Source: an uncultured Pseudomonadales bacterium (GTDB lineage Bacteria; Pseudomonadota; Gammaproteobacteria; Pseudomonadales; Cellvibrionaceae). Taken from it: a stretch of 64,000 bases of DNA. Shown piece by piece: positions 47,119 to 56,948 of the stretch (the stretch's first letter is position 1; each line of letters opens with the position of its first letter). The stretch spans positions 1 to 64,000 of the forward strand of contig CANLTI010000001.1 of the NCBI GenBank assembly GCA_947494095.1, read 5' to 3'. The position numbers and the translations under genes are program-made. A model generated the notes under the pieces. It was not told the DNA's origin. It saw only the letters and a list, made by a program, of their open reading frames with translations, and searched no databases.

Positions 47119-48471
47119 TTATACATTAACCTGTAATTCTGACAGGCGACCCCTGCCTTTCCATTTGCTCACACCAAACTGCGTATCATTAATGCCATAG
47201 CAGTTAATGAGTGAAGTGAGTAGTTCGCTGTGTGGGCGGTTTGCATTTGTGGGTACATCGACCAAACGGCCCATATTAAAGGCGCCGCCAGCATTACCTA
47301 CCAATAATTGACGCGAGTCTCTGCCAGAGTGCGCCGCGCCATCGGCCAATTCAGTCGCCCAGACAATCATTGTATTATCCATTACGCTACCGTTACCTTC
47401 AGACATAGCCGAAAGCGTATTGACTAAGTAGTTAATGTTTTGTGCCGCTTGTGCGCCCGCATTAACGATGGCATCGTAAGCGCCAGCATTTGAATTACGG
47501 TTATTGACGTTAGCTTTATGGCTTTCGCCACCGTGCGCGTGATATTTACCAAGGTTGACTACAGAAACCCGGGTCACATTACAGGCAAAGGCCTGTGCCG
47601 TAATATCCATATAAGTACGGTTAATGGCATTGTACTTGGCTTGGTTATTCCGTAGAGCGTCGCCCTCTTTAAAGTCACCGCCTTTATTGGGCAATGACAT
47701 TTGGCTGCCAATAACAGGCAGCTCACACGAGCTCATATCGGTGTCGTCGGTGCTTTTGTTTTGAAACTCTAGGCGGCCAATCAACTCATTTAAGCCATCT
47801 AAATGCTGCTCTAAGCGTCCTTTGTCTTCGGCCCCTACGCGCGTTTTTAATTCTTGATAGCGTGCTCGTGTATCGTTTAAAACGGTTTCGCGCACAATAT
47901 TAAGCTTTTGCGCTCGAGTAGGTGCACTGCCGCTGCTGCCACCACCAATGCCAGCAAAGTATTGGTCGAATGCTTTAAAAGGATCCATTAATGGTGAAAT
48001 AGGCTGGTTTGGGCCTTTGTGGCTATAGGCTTTAGTCGCATCAAGCGCCATGTGAATAGAACGCCGTGCTACACCGTCACTGATTTGGCTAGCAATGCGT
48101 TGGTCAAAGCTTGGGCCTTGTACGTTATTAGAGGTGTCCTTGTTGCCCTCTAGTGGCCGGCTGGTAAGCAGCCCGGCTTGTGCACCGGGGTGCGCGCCGT
48201 TTTCGCCATTTTGACTAAGACCGCGAATAATGGTCATTTTGTCTTTGTGTGCGTTTAGGGGGCGTAAAATTTTACCGAGCGTATAATTACTGGCATTACC
48301 ACTGACCCACTCTTTAGGAATGGTGCCTAAGTTATTAATGAGTACGCATAGGCGCTTAGGTGCTGTATCGGCAGCCATGGCTTTAGAGCCGGCAAAGTAT
48401 TCTAACCAAGGCAAGCCTAAAGTTGCTGTGCCTCTTTTTAGTATGTCGCGTCGAGTTACTTTATTTTTCAT
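47119..48471 (-). CDS. DUF1552 secreted protein (Tat signal)
   Basis: 450 residues. A twin-arginine signal TRRDILKRGTATLGLPWLEYF precedes AMAADTAPKRLCVLINNLGTIP, the DUF1552 start, and the TIIRGLSQNGENGAHPGAQAGLLTSRP and MVWATELADGAAHSGRDSR segments continue the family. The family belongs to the alkaline-phosphatase/sulfatase-like DUF1501-related folds with metal-binding His/Asp, but its substrate is unknown. DUF1552 genes almost always accompany DUF1592-type cytochrome genes, as here, 1 nt downstream with GAGGTG before its ATG. Tat export suggests a folded or metal-loaded cargo. Confidence 0.88.
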   Translation of the reverse strand: MKNKVTRRDILKRGTATLGLPWLEYFAGSKAMAADTAPKRLCVLINNLGTIPKEWVSGNASNYTLGKILRPLNAHKDKMTIIRGLSQNGENGAHPGAQAGLLTSRPLEGNKDTSNNVQGPSFDQRIASQISDGVARRSIHMALDATKAYSHKGPNQPISPLMDPFKAFDQYFAGIGGGSSGSAPTRAQKLNIVRETVLNDTRARYQELKTRVGAEDKGRLEQHLDGLNELIGRLEFQNKSTDDTDMSSCELPVIGSQMSLPNKGGDFKEGDALRNNQAKYNAINRTYMDITAQAFACNVTRVSVVNLGKYHAHGGESHKANVNNRNSNAGAYDAIVNAGAQAAQNINYLVNTLSAMSEGNGSVMDNTMIVWATELADGAAHSGRDSRQLLVGNAGGAFNMGRLVDVPTNANRPHSELLTSLINCYGINDTQFGVSKWKGRGRLSELQVNV

Positions 48472-48472
48472 C

Positions 48473-50974
48473 TTACTTCACCTCGTTTCGGTACATAAAG
48501 GCATTAGTTTGCGTTAACTCAACCAATAGCTCTTTTAGATTTTTTCCTTTGGTCGTGAACGCCTCGTAGGCTTGCTCCATACTACAGTGATCATCACCTC
48601 CTTCATCAATGTGACGACCATAGGCATAATTCGCCCAGCTGGTGACCGCACAATGGGTGACTTGGTCGCTCTGCGCTAACGCTTGTGAGAGATCGGCCAG
48701 GCCGGTAAAGGTGCCGTCACTATCGGTGGCAATCAGTTCACCAGAGCTATCAATGGGCAAGTTGTTTTCGGTGTCTCTCCAGCGGCCAACAGGGTCGTAG
48801 TTTTCGAAGATAAATCCTGCAGGGTTTAAAATGCGATGACACTGAAAGCAGTTGCCTGAACCTGTGGTTTGAGTCCAGCGCTCACGCGTTGTGATTGACG
48901 CATCTTGTGGTGGGAATACAATTGTCACCTCGGTAGGGTCTGGCGTGGCTAAATGCACGCACATGACTTTTTCTAAAACAAACACACTGCGTAAGATAGG
49001 CGCTGTTTCATCGGGTCGCGCACCGGTGGCCATTAAGCTGCCTTGCGATAAAAGACCAAAGTTTTTACCGGGGTTGCTGACCTTTTCAAATGCGTTGCTT
49101 CCAGGTTCGGTGATGCCGTAAAACTTCGCCAAGTTGTTATTCGCAAACGTGTAATCGGCAGTAAGTAGCTCATCCAAAGTAGAGGTACTGTCCCAAAAAA
49201 CGTGATCGATAAAAGCTTCGGTCTCGCGGCGTAACTGACTAGGGGTATCGGCCGTAAAACCGGGGTAATCGGCTGCAGTGCGCTCTAACGAGTCAATATT
49301 CCCAACGCCCAACCACTGGGTGTAATAATCTCGTATTACAGGTTTGGCACGGTCATCATTTAAGAGACGCTCGGCCTGTGCCCGTATTTGTGCTTTGGTG
49401 CGTAGCTTGTTTTGTTGGGCAAGGTTCATGAGCGTGGCGTCGGGCGTTGTTGCCCAAAACATATACGATAAGCGCGATGCCATTTCCCAAGAGGTTAATT
49501 GCACAACGCCGTTATTGAGGGTACCGCTAGCGCCAAACTCAGCGCGGTAAATAAAGGCTGGCGACTGCAAAATGGTCTCGAGTACAAGTTGAATGCCACC
49601 TTTAAAGTCTGTGGCTTGCTTACCTGCAGCAAAAATGGCTTTTAACGAGTTGTTCTCTTTATTGGTTAGAGGGCGACGAAAGGCCTTTTGTCCAAAGTCG
49701 CTAATAAAGCCGTGTGCACAAGCGTTATCGAGTGTTGCGCAGCTTAACAAAGTGCCACCCGAGGCAGGTGGGGTTGTTGGGTTACTCGCATCACACCGCG
49801 TACCACTACACATACACACACTGTTTGCAGAGGAGCTGTCTTTACAGTCGTTGGCGGTATTACCGTAAGTGGCTTTACAATCTGGCGTGTTGTTACACTG
49901 ATCACCCGATGCCGGTACCATACTGACTGCGCCATCCAAGTTTTTGACCGCTTCAATGGCCACTTTTTTAGCGACTAATTCAAAGGCTTCGACATGCGCG
50001 CCCGAAACCTCTAAGCCATCTTCGTTGGTATCAAATCCTTTTAAAATGTTCTCATCAGGAAAGTCAGCAGCTAAGGCGATATTGACACCTAGGAGATCTT
50101 TGAGTGAGTTGGCATACTGGCGTTTATTTAAGCGGCGCATGGGCGATTGACCCGGTTTGATCTCGTTGTTATTGCACGTAACACTGACAGGGCTGGTAAA
50201 GGTTTTGATATATGTGGCAACGTCAATGGCGCACTCACCAACACACGCGCCTGGCGTAGGCATGGTGTTGATAATTTTTTTAATCAGCACTTGAGGGTCG
50301 TTACAGCTGGTGCACTCGCCGGGTGTGAGTGGGGAGTTGACCGCGCCGCTATGGCCGTTGACACCATGGCAGTCTTGGCACTGGCTTTCATAAATTGCGG
50401 CACCTTTTAACGCGTTGCCGGGGTAGGGGTGAACTACGTCATCACCGCCCGAAGAGCTCGCGCTGCTTGATGACGCGGGCGCCAAATTTTCGAATGTTGC
50501 AATAAACGCGGCGGTATTGTGCGCGCAATCACCAATACAGTTATCAACAGGGCCTAATGGCATGCTGGCAGTAATGTAGTCTTTTAACTTATTTGTTTTT
50601 GTACAGTCTGTGTGCTCACAGGCAAATCGGCCAGTGGCTGCATTAATAATATGGCTAGTGGCGCCAAAGGCTGTACTCACACCCCTTACGCCGTCTTTAT
50701 CATGGCAAGCGGCACATTGTGCGTCATACTGCTGCTCGCCTTTAGCAAGGTCGGGCCCTGTATTTGCGCTGCTTTGTGCATTGGTTGATGAACTGTTAGG
50801 TGTGGCTGCGGTGCTCGAGGCTGCAGAACTACTGCTATCGTCTGACACACAAGCGGTGATCAAGCAGGCACCTAATAGGGTCAAAGCCGGTTTTAATACG
50901 TGTAGTGCTAAGCGTTTAAGCGTGACGGGCTTAACCGTGAGTAACCCGGATTGGGTTAGGTTTGGTGTAAACAT
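48473..50974 (-). CDS. Lipoprotein cytochrome c / DUF1587-1595-1592-1588-1585 protein
   Basis: 833 residues from ATG 50972-50974 (GGGAGG ~8 nt upstream). Lipobox CLITAC, Ser-rich linker, then cytochrome c motifs CAACH and CQDCH with spacer regions, followed by DUF1587 (MRRLNKRQYANSLKDLLG), a Cys-rich module (CNNTPDC...DCKDSSSANSVCMCSGTRC in pieces), DUF1595 (FGQKAFRRPLTNKENN), DUF1592 (SWEMASRLSYMFWATTPD), DUF1588 (ATGARPDETAPILRSVFVLE with CFQCH) and DUF1585 (the C-terminal ~70 residues). Periplasmic electron-transfer or oxidase-like role in polymer breakdown is suspected for this family but unproven. Operon partner: DUF1552. Confidence 0.88.
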   Translation of the reverse strand: MFTPNLTQSGLLTVKPVTLKRLALHVLKPALTLLGACLITACVSDDSSSSAASSTAATPNSSSTNAQSSANTGPDLAKGEQQYDAQCAACHDKDGVRGVSTAFGATSHIINAATGRFACEHTDCTKTNKLKDYITASMPLGPVDNCIGDCAHNTAAFIATFENLAPASSSSASSSGGDDVVHPYPGNALKGAAIYESQCQDCHGVNGHSGAVNSPLTPGECTSCNDPQVLIKKIINTMPTPGACVGECAIDVATYIKTFTSPVSVTCNNNEIKPGQSPMRRLNKRQYANSLKDLLGVNIALAADFPDENILKGFDTNEDGLEVSGAHVEAFELVAKKVAIEAVKNLDGAVSMVPASGDQCNNTPDCKATYGNTANDCKDSSSANSVCMCSGTRCDASNPTTPPASGGTLLSCATLDNACAHGFISDFGQKAFRRPLTNKENNSLKAIFAAGKQATDFKGGIQLVLETILQSPAFIYRAEFGASGTLNNGVVQLTSWEMASRLSYMFWATTPDATLMNLAQQNKLRTKAQIRAQAERLLNDDRAKPVIRDYYTQWLGVGNIDSLERTAADYPGFTADTPSQLRRETEAFIDHVFWDSTSTLDELLTADYTFANNNLAKFYGITEPGSNAFEKVSNPGKNFGLLSQGSLMATGARPDETAPILRSVFVLEKVMCVHLATPDPTEVTIVFPPQDASITTRERWTQTTGSGNCFQCHRILNPAGFIFENYDPVGRWRDTENNLPIDSSGELIATDSDGTFTGLADLSQALAQSDQVTHCAVTSWANYAYGRHIDEGGDDHCSMEQAYEAFTTKGKNLKELLVELTQTNAFMYRNEVK

Positions 50975-51148
50975 AAAGGTGCCTCCCATTGGCAACAGCT
51001 TAATGGTTTTTATATCGTTCTTAAATCTAATCGAATAATCGCGAGGGTCGGCTAGGTTGATGAGCTATTAATCAGCCATACCGAGTTGATGCTCTGATGT
51101 GCTATATACTGGAGCTGCGGCATACCGGTTAAAAATATTCCATGTTGG

Positions 51149-51219
51149 GCACTTAAGGGGCGAGAAAACAGAAACCTACGTCTCATTGGACAAGCTATTA
51201 TTGCCTCGTCCCTAAGTGC
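51149..51219 (-). mobile_element. MITE-like family 2, copy 1 (71 bp)
   Basis: Inverted ends GCACTTAAGGGGCGAG and CTCGTCCCTAAGTGC. Reverse-complementary and ~85% similar to 60775-60840. No clear target duplication. It lies in the 328-bp gap between the DUF1592 gene and the cytochrome-lectin gene; nothing else is seen there. Confidence 0.7.
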
Positions 51220-51302
51220 AGCGCTCACAACCAACACATTTTTTATCTGCGGCGATATGCGTGGTGGGTATCAGCCAGTGAACCCACCGCACAGGCTAAA
51301 AG

Positions 51303-52955
51303 CTATTGCGGCACAATGGCCCAAATCTTCACATTATCCATTTGGACCTCACCTTCTGAAGGTGTTGTCCAACCCCATTTAGACTTGAAGTGGTCTAAGC
51401 CGCGCGGCTGTTTATTGGGGCGGCCAATCTCAGCAGCTTGCGCGAATGCTGGCTGCGCTAAATGACCTTTTACATCGCCAGGCGAATCAAGTGCGAGTTT
51501 GAATTGTAAGGGTTGGCCGCGCTCGGCCATGTGGAACTCGGTGCGGCTGCCGTGCATAACAACGCGCATGGTGTACCATTTATTTTTGACTAAAGAGTGG
51601 TTTTTACGCGTATCTTTTGAGGCTAAATCAGAAAAGTATTCGGCTCTAATTTGATTTAGCTCGGCGCCGCTTATTTTTTTCTCGATTTCTTTAAGGCCAA
51701 ATACACCGCCAATATCATCGCGAATGAGTATGAAGTTGGTGCTGACTTGCACGCGGCTAATGTGACCTGCATGGGTGTATTTACGCGAGTACCAGTCATC
51801 AATCACAATATTGACGGTATTACCCACAACAAATCTAAGGTCAAATTCAATAATGGTATCGTCGAAATCATTAGGAATTGTGCCTTTAAGGTTATTGCGC
51901 ATGCCGGCATTACTATATTGATCCCAATCGGCTAAACCTGATAAGCGTGAAGTAGAGCCATGACCAGCTCCTGCTGGGGTCACTAATGAAAAGATGCCAT
52001 TTTTTATTGTACCCCCGGTCCACTGGTTGCGCTCGCCGTTGTTAAAATCAGCTTCGTAAATAAGGTTACCTTTGCGGTACTTAGATAAGTCGCCCGAGGT
52101 TGACGAAGCTCCGCCCGAGGAGTTTTGACCTGCATCAGGCCAGTCATCGCCGGGGCACCAAGGCTGCTTAACGGTATGAGCGATATAAGCGGCAATGTTA
52201 TCGCCTTTAGGCTGGCCAATACCGGTGCTGGTATTAGGCATATACATGGCAATAAAGTCGCCCAATGGCATCATCTGTTTACCGACGCCACCACGCGGTT
52301 GGTAGCCATCATTGTCGCTATCAAAGGTATCAATTGTTTTACCGGCTTTTGCCCAGCGGGTTTCACCATTAGTGGGGACCTCACCATGACAAGCAAGGCA
52401 GCTTGCAGTATAAGCCGTTTTGCCTGCAGCTACTTTATTGTCACAGCCTGTAGCTGCGGGGGTAGATGAAGTGCTTGCGGTACTACTGCTTGTTGGGGCG
52501 GCACTATCACAGCGGGCGGTACCGCAAAAGCAAATGCTGGTGGCGGCTGTGCTATTTTTACAATCGGTAGCGCGCGCACCATAGGTAACACGACAATCGG
52601 GTGTGCTATTACATTGGTCTAGATTAGGAAGCATTGATACCGAAGAGCTGGAGACAGGGCTACTGGGTGCACTACTTGCTATAGGTGCACTACTTGCTAT
52701 AGGTGCACTACTAACGACGGGTGTACTGCTAACGATGGGCGCACTGCTAACGGCAGGTGCGCTACTGACAGGTGTACTGCTTGTGACATGACTAGAGCTC
52801 ACGGCAACACTGGATGGTGCCTGGCTTGAGGTTGGCTCCGGCGGCTTTGGTGTGGCGGTGCCGGTACAACCGACTGCTACAAAAATAATGGCTGTGAATG
52901 CCGCCATCCGCCCAAAGCCACGTGAGGCTCCTAAAAATTGCTCTAAATTGACCAT
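51303..52955 (-). CDS. Lipoprotein with cytochrome c and concanavalin-like domain
   Basis: 550 residues from ATG 52953-52955 (AGAG ~7 nt before); a GTG at 52964 is possible. Lipobox AVGC, then a repetitive Ser/Ala/Pro linker (~35-95), the Cys-rich module CNSTPDC...DCKNS...ICFCGTARC shared with the DUF1592 protein, a single haem motif CLACHGEVPTNGETRW with nearby Met, and a C-terminal ~230-residue beta-sandwich (LIYEADFNNGERNQWTGG, DDTIIEFDLRFV, WYTMRVVMHGSRTEFHMAERG) of the laminin-G/glycosidase-like type. Likely an outer-membrane redox or glycan-binding partner of the neighbouring pair. Confidence 0.82.
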   Translation of the reverse strand: MVNLEQFLGASRGFGRMAAFTAIIFVAVGCTGTATPKPPEPTSSQAPSSVAVSSSHVTSSTPVSSAPAVSSAPIVSSTPVVSSAPIASSAPIASSAPSSPVSSSSVSMLPNLDQCNSTPDCRVTYGARATDCKNSTAATSICFCGTARCDSAAPTSSSTASTSSTPAATGCDNKVAAGKTAYTASCLACHGEVPTNGETRWAKAGKTIDTFDSDNDGYQPRGGVGKQMMPLGDFIAMYMPNTSTGIGQPKGDNIAAYIAHTVKQPWCPGDDWPDAGQNSSGGASSTSGDLSKYRKGNLIYEADFNNGERNQWTGGTIKNGIFSLVTPAGAGHGSTSRLSGLADWDQYSNAGMRNNLKGTIPNDFDDTIIEFDLRFVVGNTVNIVIDDWYSRKYTHAGHISRVQVSTNFILIRDDIGGVFGLKEIEKKISGAELNQIRAEYFSDLASKDTRKNHSLVKNKWYTMRVVMHGSRTEFHMAERGQPLQFKLALDSPGDVKGHLAQPAFAQAAEIGRPNKQPRGLDHFKSKWGWTTPSEGEVQMDNVKIWAIVPQ

Positions 52956-53284
52956 TGATATCACTCTATTGAATTGCGCGATAATTAATATTTAGGGGTG
53001 CTGCTACCAAATGCATAAAAAATAACCGTGAATAAATACAGTATTCCTGCAAATATTTAAGTTCTATTTTAAATCAGACAGACTTTTCGTTTGAGTAGCA
53101 CTACTCATAATATTGAATCGGGTCTCTGGCTTACGCGTGGCATCGTTTGGAAGCGGTGATCAAAAAAATATAATAGAGCTTAATAAGTCTCACTTTAAGG
53201 AGCATTAAGCAGCCCGTGTACCTAGATTGAATCGAGGCTGTATGAAGCTAGATATCATATTAAGCGAATAATTGAGAGTTTAGG

Positions 53285-53319
53285 AGGGATCAATTAATAT
53301 GGTGTGCTAATTGATCCCT
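53285..53319. promoter_or_regulatory. 12-bp inverted repeat upstream of the cytochrome-lectin gene
   Basis: AGGGATCAATTA (53285-53296) and TAATTGATCCCT (53308-53319) are perfect inverted repeats with an 11-nt gap, followed by TATCA/TGATA half-sites. They lie ~330 bp upstream of the 52955 start, in a 690-bp gap (52956-53644) with no gene. Operator or hairpin; no T-tract. Confidence 0.4.
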
Positions 53320-53564
53320 GTATCAAAAAACTGATACCTCTATCAATATCTATCAATTAAGCAAAAAGTGCAAAAAATTAATCGGGAAGTGGGAAAAGAC
53401 TGTATTGGGGCTTGGGGAGAGGGCTTATACCTATTCACAATACACATTCCCCATGGACTTATATGCTTTGCGACTACAACCGCAATATGGGTGGTCAAAA
53501 AACACTCAGAAATGGCAGGGGAATAACTTGGTTTAACGCCTGATGTCCACCAAAAGCCACTACA

Positions 53565-53606
53565 CAAAAGCCATCAACAAGGCTGCTAACGTGCTGATGG
53601 CTTTTG
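53565..53606 (-). terminator. Terminator after the GH9 gene
   Basis: CAAAAGCCATCA (53565-53576) and TGATGGCTTTTG (53595-53606) pair perfectly, 39 bp past the GH9 stop. The T content on the minus strand is short (CTTTTG). Confidence 0.65.
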
Positions 53607-53644
53607 TTCTGGCAGCGCCTGATAAGAGCGCGCTGAAGATGGGG

Positions 53645-55522
53645 TTATTTGTGCTTGTGGTTGTGTGCCGCTTGCAAGTACTGGCCAGCCACCTCGGTGG
53701 CAAAATAGACAACAGGAACTAAAGAGGCATTGCCGTCAATGGCAATTTCACGTGATGCCCAGCCTGTACCCGTTAAGGTGAACATTTTCATCCCAGGCTC
53801 AGAGCCAAATTTAGGCATGTCGGGGTCGTTAGAGTTAGTCCAGTTGTTGGGGCCCAACGCTAACTTACCATCAACGTTATCACCGACTAATGCATCATGT
53901 GTACGCGTGACGGCGTGTTCAATCTGCGTAAAATTCTCTGCGGTATACATGGCCAAAGCCACGGCATTTGTTCCTGATATTTGATCAAGTACACGCAAAA
54001 CGCCATTCGTATAATTGGCAGCCTGCTGATAAGCGCCTTGGGCATAACGAATATCAGCGGCCACCATTAAAATACGCGCATCATTTAACTGCATGCGGTT
54101 AGAGCCCCAACGAAAGTTATTATCTTTATTGTCGTTGTCGTTAGAATTCCAATCTTCAGACCGTACATTGAGTGTGACACCGGGGTAACCCACTTGCTGA
54201 TTGCGCAAAACAGTATCAGCAAATGTCGTTATGTTTTGGTAGGCTGCTGTTAAGTCCATGCCTTTAGGCTTGTGAGTGAGTAGCGAAATAGTCGCCTCGG
54301 TCGAGACGGCGCCAAAAAAGAAGCTATCGACTCGCAAGTGATGGTCATGTGCTTCGACTTGTGTTTTTAAGTGCTCGGCATCGGCGGAGTGACCTAGCGC
54401 CAATGCAGCCAAATATAGCTCGACTAAGGCAGCATAGTGATCGTCGTTAACATTGTTGTCTTTGGGGTCGGCAATGGGCCCGTCAGCACAAGGGTCGCGG
54501 TGGCTGCGAGGGTCGCGCCATAAGCTCCAGTTATCATTATTGGGGTAGTAGCCGCCTTCACCGCCTACATCTTTGGGGGTAATGCATATAAAAGGTGTTT
54601 GCTGTGCATTGTGTAAGGCCATTTTGGCGTACTGGTAATGATGATCGCGGCTTGCGGTATTGCCGTAGTTTTGGTGCAAACGCGCCATCGCGGCGAGTGT
54701 ACGTGCCACCGAAAAAGTGGCTTTGGTTTCTGGCTTAGAAATGCAGGGCCCGCTATTACCCGATGTACCTGGGCAGGCGGCATAAGTCGCATTGGTAAAG
54801 GTTGCAAATTTAGCGGCTGCGAGCTTTTGCCCCGGGAAGATGATTTTATCCATGGGGCGGCTCATAAACTCGAGCTGGCTGTAAACCTGATTATAATCGC
54901 CGGCCTGTCGATAATACTCATTCACCTTGGGGTAGGTTTCAAGCAGGTTAATAAGTGCCCACTGCGCCTCGGCGGCATTGGCTGGGTAGTAACCTTGATC
55001 GCCTGCGTCAGCCACAAAGTCTAGAGTGACGCTGTGATCGGTCCATTGATTAACTGCGCGATTAAAGTGATCGCCGCGACGCTCATGGTCTTTAAAGTAA
55101 TCAAAGAATTCGTATTTCAAGTTGCCGTAAGGGTCATCGCTAATACTAAAAAACGCAGACTCATACCCGTTAATGCGCAATCGGTAATTATTGCCTACGG
55201 TGCTCAGCGCTGAAAAATCAATACGATAAAAGCTATCGCCAGAGGCGAAGTCGTTTGCGCGGTAATCTTCGGTGACGCCTTGTAGTACGACTTTGTTCTT
55301 GCCCTGAATAACCTGCCAATCTATGGCTTGTTGGTTAGGGCTAATAAACACGGCCACTTTATTTTGTAAAGGTAGGTAGCCTGCATAGTTAAGCCTAAAG
55401 GGGCTATTCATTTGCTGGCCATCATCGTAGTGCACAGTATTTTTTGGGTGGCTAGAGCACCCGGTCAGCACGCTGGCAAGGGTTAGGCTTAAGGCAAAAA
55501 AGGAAGAACGGAAACACAGCAT
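53645..55522 (-). CDS. GH9 family lipoprotein glycoside hydrolase
   Basis: 625 residues. Lipobox LTGC (Cys22) makes it an outer-membrane lipoprotein. An N-terminal Ig-like CelD_N domain (~38-130: FRLNYAGYLPLQNKVAVFI) precedes the (alpha/alpha)6 GH9 barrel. Catalytic Asp pair DAGDQGYY (172-175) and the general acid Glu in SREIAIDGN (~592) are present. The substrate-loop motif PHHR of endoglucanases is replaced by TRTHDALVGDN. Members with this change often act on oligosaccharides or beta-glucan ends instead of crystalline cellulose; that is inference. A single gene with its own terminator; upstream 55523-55906 shows no gene. Confidence 0.88.
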   Translation of the reverse strand: MLCFRSSFFALSLTLASVLTGCSSHPKNTVHYDDGQQMNSPFRLNYAGYLPLQNKVAVFISPNQQAIDWQVIQGKNKVVLQGVTEDYRANDFASGDSFYRIDFSALSTVGNNYRLRINGYESAFFSISDDPYGNLKYEFFDYFKDHERRGDHFNRAVNQWTDHSVTLDFVADAGDQGYYPANAAEAQWALINLLETYPKVNEYYRQAGDYNQVYSQLEFMSRPMDKIIFPGQKLAAAKFATFTNATYAACPGTSGNSGPCISKPETKATFSVARTLAAMARLHQNYGNTASRDHHYQYAKMALHNAQQTPFICITPKDVGGEGGYYPNNDNWSLWRDPRSHRDPCADGPIADPKDNNVNDDHYAALVELYLAALALGHSADAEHLKTQVEAHDHHLRVDSFFFGAVSTEATISLLTHKPKGMDLTAAYQNITTFADTVLRNQQVGYPGVTLNVRSEDWNSNDNDNKDNNFRWGSNRMQLNDARILMVAADIRYAQGAYQQAANYTNGVLRVLDQISGTNAVALAMYTAENFTQIEHAVTRTHDALVGDNVDGKLALGPNNWTNSNDPDMPKFGSEPGMKMFTLTGTGWASREIAIDGNASLVPVVYFATEVAGQYLQAAHNHKHK

Positions 55523-55906
55523 AAGTAAAACCTGAAGCCAGCATTATTCACAACGCTGCTATTTATAGAGGTTAATAAAGCGCCACATCATAAAGGAAAG
55601 GTAAATTATGCTCAAATGTTAGTCATCTAAGGCGGCTGATAACCGGCTAGCCAATATGTCACCTTATTCGCTCGTCATATTATGATGACTCGATATAAAA
55701 TAGCATATCAGGCGGGCCGTTGAGTCGATGCAGCGCTTATTAACCCCCAATGCCAGATCAGGCCATCAGAAGCTAGTATGAGGAGGGTAAGAACAGGGCC
55801 ATAAGAGTAAGACAGGTTAGCAAAATTTCATAACACTAGGGCTCAGCACTTAAAAAGGCTAAAAACCGGTATCCTTTAATTTTTATTTATACAACAGTTG
55901 GCATGA

Positions 55907-56932
55907 GTGAATACACCTTTTTTGATGACAGTAACAGCCAAGCAGCAAGCAATAGCGCTCTATGATTTTTTAGATTTACAGTTTCCTTTTTTGATCAAAG
56001 ATAGCTGGTCTCATGTATTGGTTGCCGATACGGTTAAAGTACAGGGCTTGCCAATCACAGGCAACCCACTGTTAAAAGCGGGCGATGTCGTCGCATTTAG
56101 TTTGCATCAATATTCCGAGCCTACTGTGAATACGCAGTGGCGCCTATACTGGCAAAACGAGGCATTACTGGTTGTGCATAAACCAGCTAATTTACCGGTA
56201 CAGCGCACTACGCGTAATATTTACAATACATTAACAGCATTGGTGCGCCGCGATTTGCATTTACCTGAAGCACAGCCACTGCATCGGCTAGATTTAGAGA
56301 CGGCCGGTTTAGTGCTTTTTGGCAAAAATAAACACAGTACAAAAATATGGCAGCCACAGCTTAAAAGCTTGCTACAAAAAAAAACCTATCACGCCGTGGT
56401 GTGGGGCAAGCCTGTATGGAGCAAGCATACATTGACATGCCGCTTGGCAACACAAGAGCATAGCCCTATACGCTGTAAAATGTACTGCACACCCGAGGAC
56501 CAGATTGCTCTGCCAGGGCAAAAATTGGGTAAACTAAGTACTACGCATTTTACAGTACTCAAGTCATTCGCTTCAGCCGCTAGCGATGGCAGTTATGGTC
56601 ATATATTTTCTATTATTAAGTGTGAGCTACACACTGGGCGCAAGCACCAAATACGTGCCCAGCTAGCGCATTTAGGCCACTCTATTGTAGGCGATAAAAT
56701 TTATGCCCATGACGGGTGCTATTATTTAAAGCGATTACGTGATGCCACCACTAAAGCCGATGAGCAGATGCTACTGACCGCCCACCACTTACTTGTAGCC
56801 TGTAGCGCGCAATTACACGGGTTGCCTGTGAGTTCGCAAGAGGCCATTAATAGTCCAGAGGGTTTAATACAGCAGCTGACTTTAAACAACGAAGATTACC
56901 CTATCGCTTGGCAGCGTTTTATCGGCGGATAA
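55907..56932 (+). CDS. RluA-family pseudouridine synthase
   Basis: 341 residues converting uridine to pseudouridine in rRNA or tRNA. S4-like N-terminal segment (FPFLIKDSWSHVLVADTVKVQG), then the catalytic core with LLVVHKPANLPVQRT, catalytic Asp in LHRLDLETAGLVLF, KKTYHAVVWG and GRKHQIRAQLAHLGHSIVGDKIY. The uridine target cannot be told. Start is the GTG at 55907, immediately after an in-frame TGA; ATG 55925 (MTVTAK) is the alternative. It is convergent with the diguanylate-cyclase gene, only 38 bp away. Confidence 0.9.
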   Translation: MNTPFLMTVTAKQQAIALYDFLDLQFPFLIKDSWSHVLVADTVKVQGLPITGNPLLKAGDVVAFSLHQYSEPTVNTQWRLYWQNEALLVVHKPANLPVQRTTRNIYNTLTALVRRDLHLPEAQPLHRLDLETAGLVLFGKNKHSTKIWQPQLKSLLQKKTYHAVVWGKPVWSKHTLTCRLATQEHSPIRCKMYCTPEDQIALPGQKLGKLSTTHFTVLKSFASAASDGSYGHIFSIIKCELHTGRKHQIRAQLAHLGHSIVGDKIYAHDGCYYLKRLRDATTKADEQMLLTAHHLLVACSAQLHGLPVSSQEAINSPEGLIQQLTLNNEDYPIAWQRFIGG

Positions 56933-56948
56933 ATGATACATTAGTCAC

